Of a stretch of 15,650 nucleotides of DNA, positions 13,791 through 15,650 are shown piece after piece. The number at the start of each line of letters is the position of its first letter. Position 1 is the first letter of the stretch. Origin of the DNA: Legionellales bacterium UBA4759 (lineage in GTDB: Bacteria; Pseudomonadota; Gammaproteobacteria; Legionellales; Legionellaceae); assembly GCA_002403515.1 (NCBI GenBank), contig DHHZ01000008.1, positions 1-15,650 of the forward strand. The letters are read 5' to 3'. The notes below the pieces were generated by a model. It had not been told where the DNA came from and did not search any database. It saw only the letters and a program-made list of their open reading frames with translations. The translations under genes and the position numbers were made by a program.

Positions 13791-14660
13791 ATGGGTGCTC
13801 ATGGTTCATATTATGTTCCAAAACCAAGTCACTGGCCTTTAGTCGCCACAATTGGTCTATTGGTTACTTTATCTGGGGCTGCATCTTGGTTACATCATGA
13901 TATTTATGGACCCTATGTTTTTTTCCTAGGTTTTTCTATCATTGTATTCATGCTTTTTGGTTGGTTTGGTCAAGTTATTTATGAAAACAATACTGGAAAA
14001 TATGATTTACAAGTTGATCACTCATTTCGTATGGGAATGATGTGGTTTATCTTTTCAGAGGTTTGTTTTTTTGGTGCATTTTTTGGTTCTTTATTCTTCT
14101 CACGATTTTGGACGGTACCATTATTATCTGGTGAATATCACCCCATTACACACTTAACCCTGTGGCCGCATTTTAAGGCAGCTTGGCCTTTGCTTGTTAA
14201 TCCGGATAACAAAGAGTTTTTAGGTGCGACAGAATCAATGGGAGCTATGGGTATTGCGTTAATCAATACCATTTTGCTCTTGTCCTCGAGTGTGACCATC
14301 ACATGGGCGCATTGGGCATTGAAATTAAATAAGCGTAAACAAATGTTAACGGGAACTGCGTTAACCATTCTTTTGGCTGTGATTTTCTTATTCTGCCAAG
14401 CAACTGAGTATCATGAGGCTTACTCAGAAATGAATTTGAGTTTAAATGCGGGTATCTATGGTACAACATTTTTTATGTTAACAGGCTTTCATGGCTTGCA
14501 TGTAACCATTGGAACAACCATTTTAATTGTCATACTCTATCGTTTGTATAAAGGCCATTTTACCGCTGAAAGACACTTTGGTTTTGAAGCAGCTGCTTGG
14601 TATTGGCACTTTGTAGATGTCGTGTGGCTTTTCTTATATGTATTTGTCTATTGGTTGTAA
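13791..14660 (+). CDS. coxC: Cytochrome c oxidase subunit III
   Basis: Subunit III stabilises the oxidase and its proton uptake, without carrying redox centres. The 289-residue protein has the seven-helix pattern of the family. It starts MGAHGSYYVPKPSHWPL, has FRMGMMWFIFSEVCFFGAFF with the conserved acidic residue in the membrane, YHEAYSEM, GFHGLHVTIGT, and the ending FGFEAAAWYWHFVDVVWLFL. A strong GAGGAG site (13779-13784) lies 6 bases before the ATG. It is the last gene of the operon seen here; the assembly genes surf1, ctaA and ctaB are not beside it. Confidence 0.97.
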   Translation: MGAHGSYYVPKPSHWPLVATIGLLVTLSGAASWLHHDIYGPYVFFLGFSIIVFMLFGWFGQVIYENNTGKYDLQVDHSFRMGMMWFIFSEVCFFGAFFGSLFFSRFWTVPLLSGEYHPITHLTLWPHFKAAWPLLVNPDNKEFLGATESMGAMGIALINTILLLSSSVTITWAHWALKLNKRKQMLTGTALTILLAVIFLFCQATEYHEAYSEMNLSLNAGIYGTTFFMLTGFHGLHVTIGTTILIVILYRLYKGHFTAERHFGFEAAAWYWHFVDVVWLFLYVFVYWL

Positions 14661-14670
14661 ATCTTTTTAA

Positions 14671-14699
14671 CCGATGAAATACCTTAGGTATTTCATCGG
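14671..14699. terminator. Perfect 13-bp hairpin between convergent coxC and panB remnant
   Basis: CCGATGAAATACC (14671-14683) and GGTATTTCATCGG (14687-14699) form a perfect stem with a 3-base loop, 11 bases after the coxC stop. Neither strand has a long T-run afterwards, so it may mainly protect the 3' end of the cox message or act as a weak two-way terminator. Confidence 0.6.
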
Positions 14700-14810
14700 A
14701 GCCTTATTTAAACTAAAGTATCATTGTAAATTCTTATTGCTAATCTAGGTTATCAATCTCTTTAAGTGGTCCTAAAGGGTAGTTCATCTAAAAACAAATA
14801 CTAAAAATTT

Positions 14811-15646
14811 TTAATAGCTTTCATTTTTATTAGGAAAGCTTTTATTCTTAACCGCATCAACATAATCTCTTATTGCACCTGTTATTCCATTGCGGCTGGT
14901 TTTTAAAAAATTTATAAAATATTTTTCGGGATGCTGATTGTTCTCAAAAAAATTATCGCTTAATAAAACAGAACCTTTTGGATTTAAACCTAATAAATCA
15001 TGTAAAACAACAAATTGTCCATCACATCCAGAACCTGCGCCAATACCCAACACAGGAATTTTCAAAATACAGCTGATTTCTTTTGCAATCCGACTGCCCA
15101 CACATTTTAATCCAAGCAATTGCATGCCGGCTTGTTCGAGAGCAATAGAATCTTTGATGATTTGATCGTTTTTTTTGAATCTGAAAAAACGTGATAGCCT
15201 TGAGAATACACCGATTGTGGTGTTAGACCTAAATGACCACAAAATGGAATACCATTTAAAGACATTTGATGAACTGTTTCGGCAAGCTATTCTCCACCCT
15301 CTGCTTTTACCATTTCCGCACCACTTTGCATGAGAATACTGGCATTTCGTAGTGCTTTATCGGGGTTGTGATATGTCATAAAAGGTAAATCCCTCATTGA
15401 ATGGGGGCCACTTTTTTCAAGCCCTCTACTTACACATTGAGTGTGATAAGCCATTTGTTCAATCGTTGCTGGTATGGTTGTTTCATGTCCTGCAATAATG
15501 ACACTTAATGAATCGCCAACTAAAATAACTTCAATGCCATTATTTTTGAGTGCCTTGGCAAAACAGGCATCATAAGTTGTACATGCTGCAATCGGAATAT
15601 GTTTATGTTTGAGTTCATTTAATGCCTTAAGTGAATTAGTTCTGAC
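14811..15646 (-). pseudogene. panB: panB pseudogene (3-methyl-2-oxobutanoate hydroxymethyltransferase)
   Basis: PanB makes ketopantoate, the first committed step to pantothenate and coenzyme A. Reading the minus strand from the right edge, PanB similarity runs nearly end to end: AACTTYDACFAKAL, ILVGDSLS, MAYHTQCV, DLPFMTYHNPDKALRNA, MVKAEGGE, IPFCGHLGLTPQSVY, then in another frame LEQAGMQLLGLKCV, IPVLGIGAG and DGQFVVLHDLLGLNP. It is broken several times. An in-frame TAA (15649-15647) sits before the first matching codon and no ATG, GTG or TTG follows nearby. A TAG at 15289-15287 replaces the Trp of GGEWL. A frameshift occurs in an 8-base A run (15176-15169). The catalytic Glu of LECV is Lys (15107-15105). 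The intact part at 14811-15242 is only a fragment. A residual product is very unlikely. Confidence 0.9.
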
Positions 15647-15650
15647 TTAA

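Noticed and set aside
14811..15242. Intact short panB gene
   Set aside because: It is only the C-terminal half; the rest of PanB continues upstream in another frame with stops and no start, and the catalytic Glu is Lys.
1..15650. CRISPR arrays, insertion sequences, tRNA genes, toxin-antitoxin pairs or phage genes
   Set aside because: I saw no regularly spaced repeats, transposase motifs, cloverleaf sequences or such gene pairs anywhere in the window.

Overview
The window is AT-rich bacterial DNA from a gammaproteobacterium. The gene blocks yidC-yidD-rnpA-rpmH, ubiE-ubiJ-ubiB-tatA and a caa3-type cytochrome oxidase operon (coxB-coxA-ctaG-coxC) all point there. A PPP-fold phosphatase that looks like the Legionella Wip effectors, together with a decayed pantothenate gene, suggests a host-associated member of the Legionellales. 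This lineage call is an inference; no rRNA gene is present to confirm it.

Layout. Bases 1-1630 (minus strand) hold the classic origin-side cluster, reading leftward: rpmH, rnpA, yidD and the first part of yidC, tightly packed with overlaps and driven by a near-consensus promoter at 1662-1690. Bases 1691-1912 are non-coding and very AT-rich, with a 15-bp inverted repeat that carries two perfect DnaA boxes facing each other. This is a candidate replication origin, but dnaA is not beside it. Bases 1913-3238 (minus) encode the Wip-like phosphatase. Bases 3245-3742 are intergenic, and all genes to their right up to 14660 are on the plus strand. This gap holds a strong minus-strand promoter, a hairpin and a T-tract that together define a short RNA or attenuated leader upstream of the phosphatase. 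It also holds a strong plus-strand promoter for the next gene.

Bases 3743-7395 contain a DUF1841 protein, the ubiquinone genes ubiE, ubiJ and ubiB, and a very short tatA with no tatB or tatC beside it. A KgtP-like dicarboxylate/H+ symporter follows at 7431-8696. Bases 8782-14660 form a respiratory operon: a tetraheme cytochrome c, oxidase subunit II fused to cytochrome c, subunit I, the copper chaperone CtaG/Cox11, and subunit III. Ubiquinone made with UbiE/J/B feeds the respiratory chain; the periplasmic cytochromes would carry electrons to the caa3 oxidase.

Bases 14811 to the right edge (minus) hold a panB pseudogene with an in-frame stop, a homopolymer frameshift, a changed catalytic residue and no usable start codon.

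The items most worth a second look are the small structured RNA or leader at 3340-3412, the Wip-like phosphatase beside a candidate origin, the multiply broken panB, and the tetraheme cytochrome with an apparent Met-to-His ligand change.
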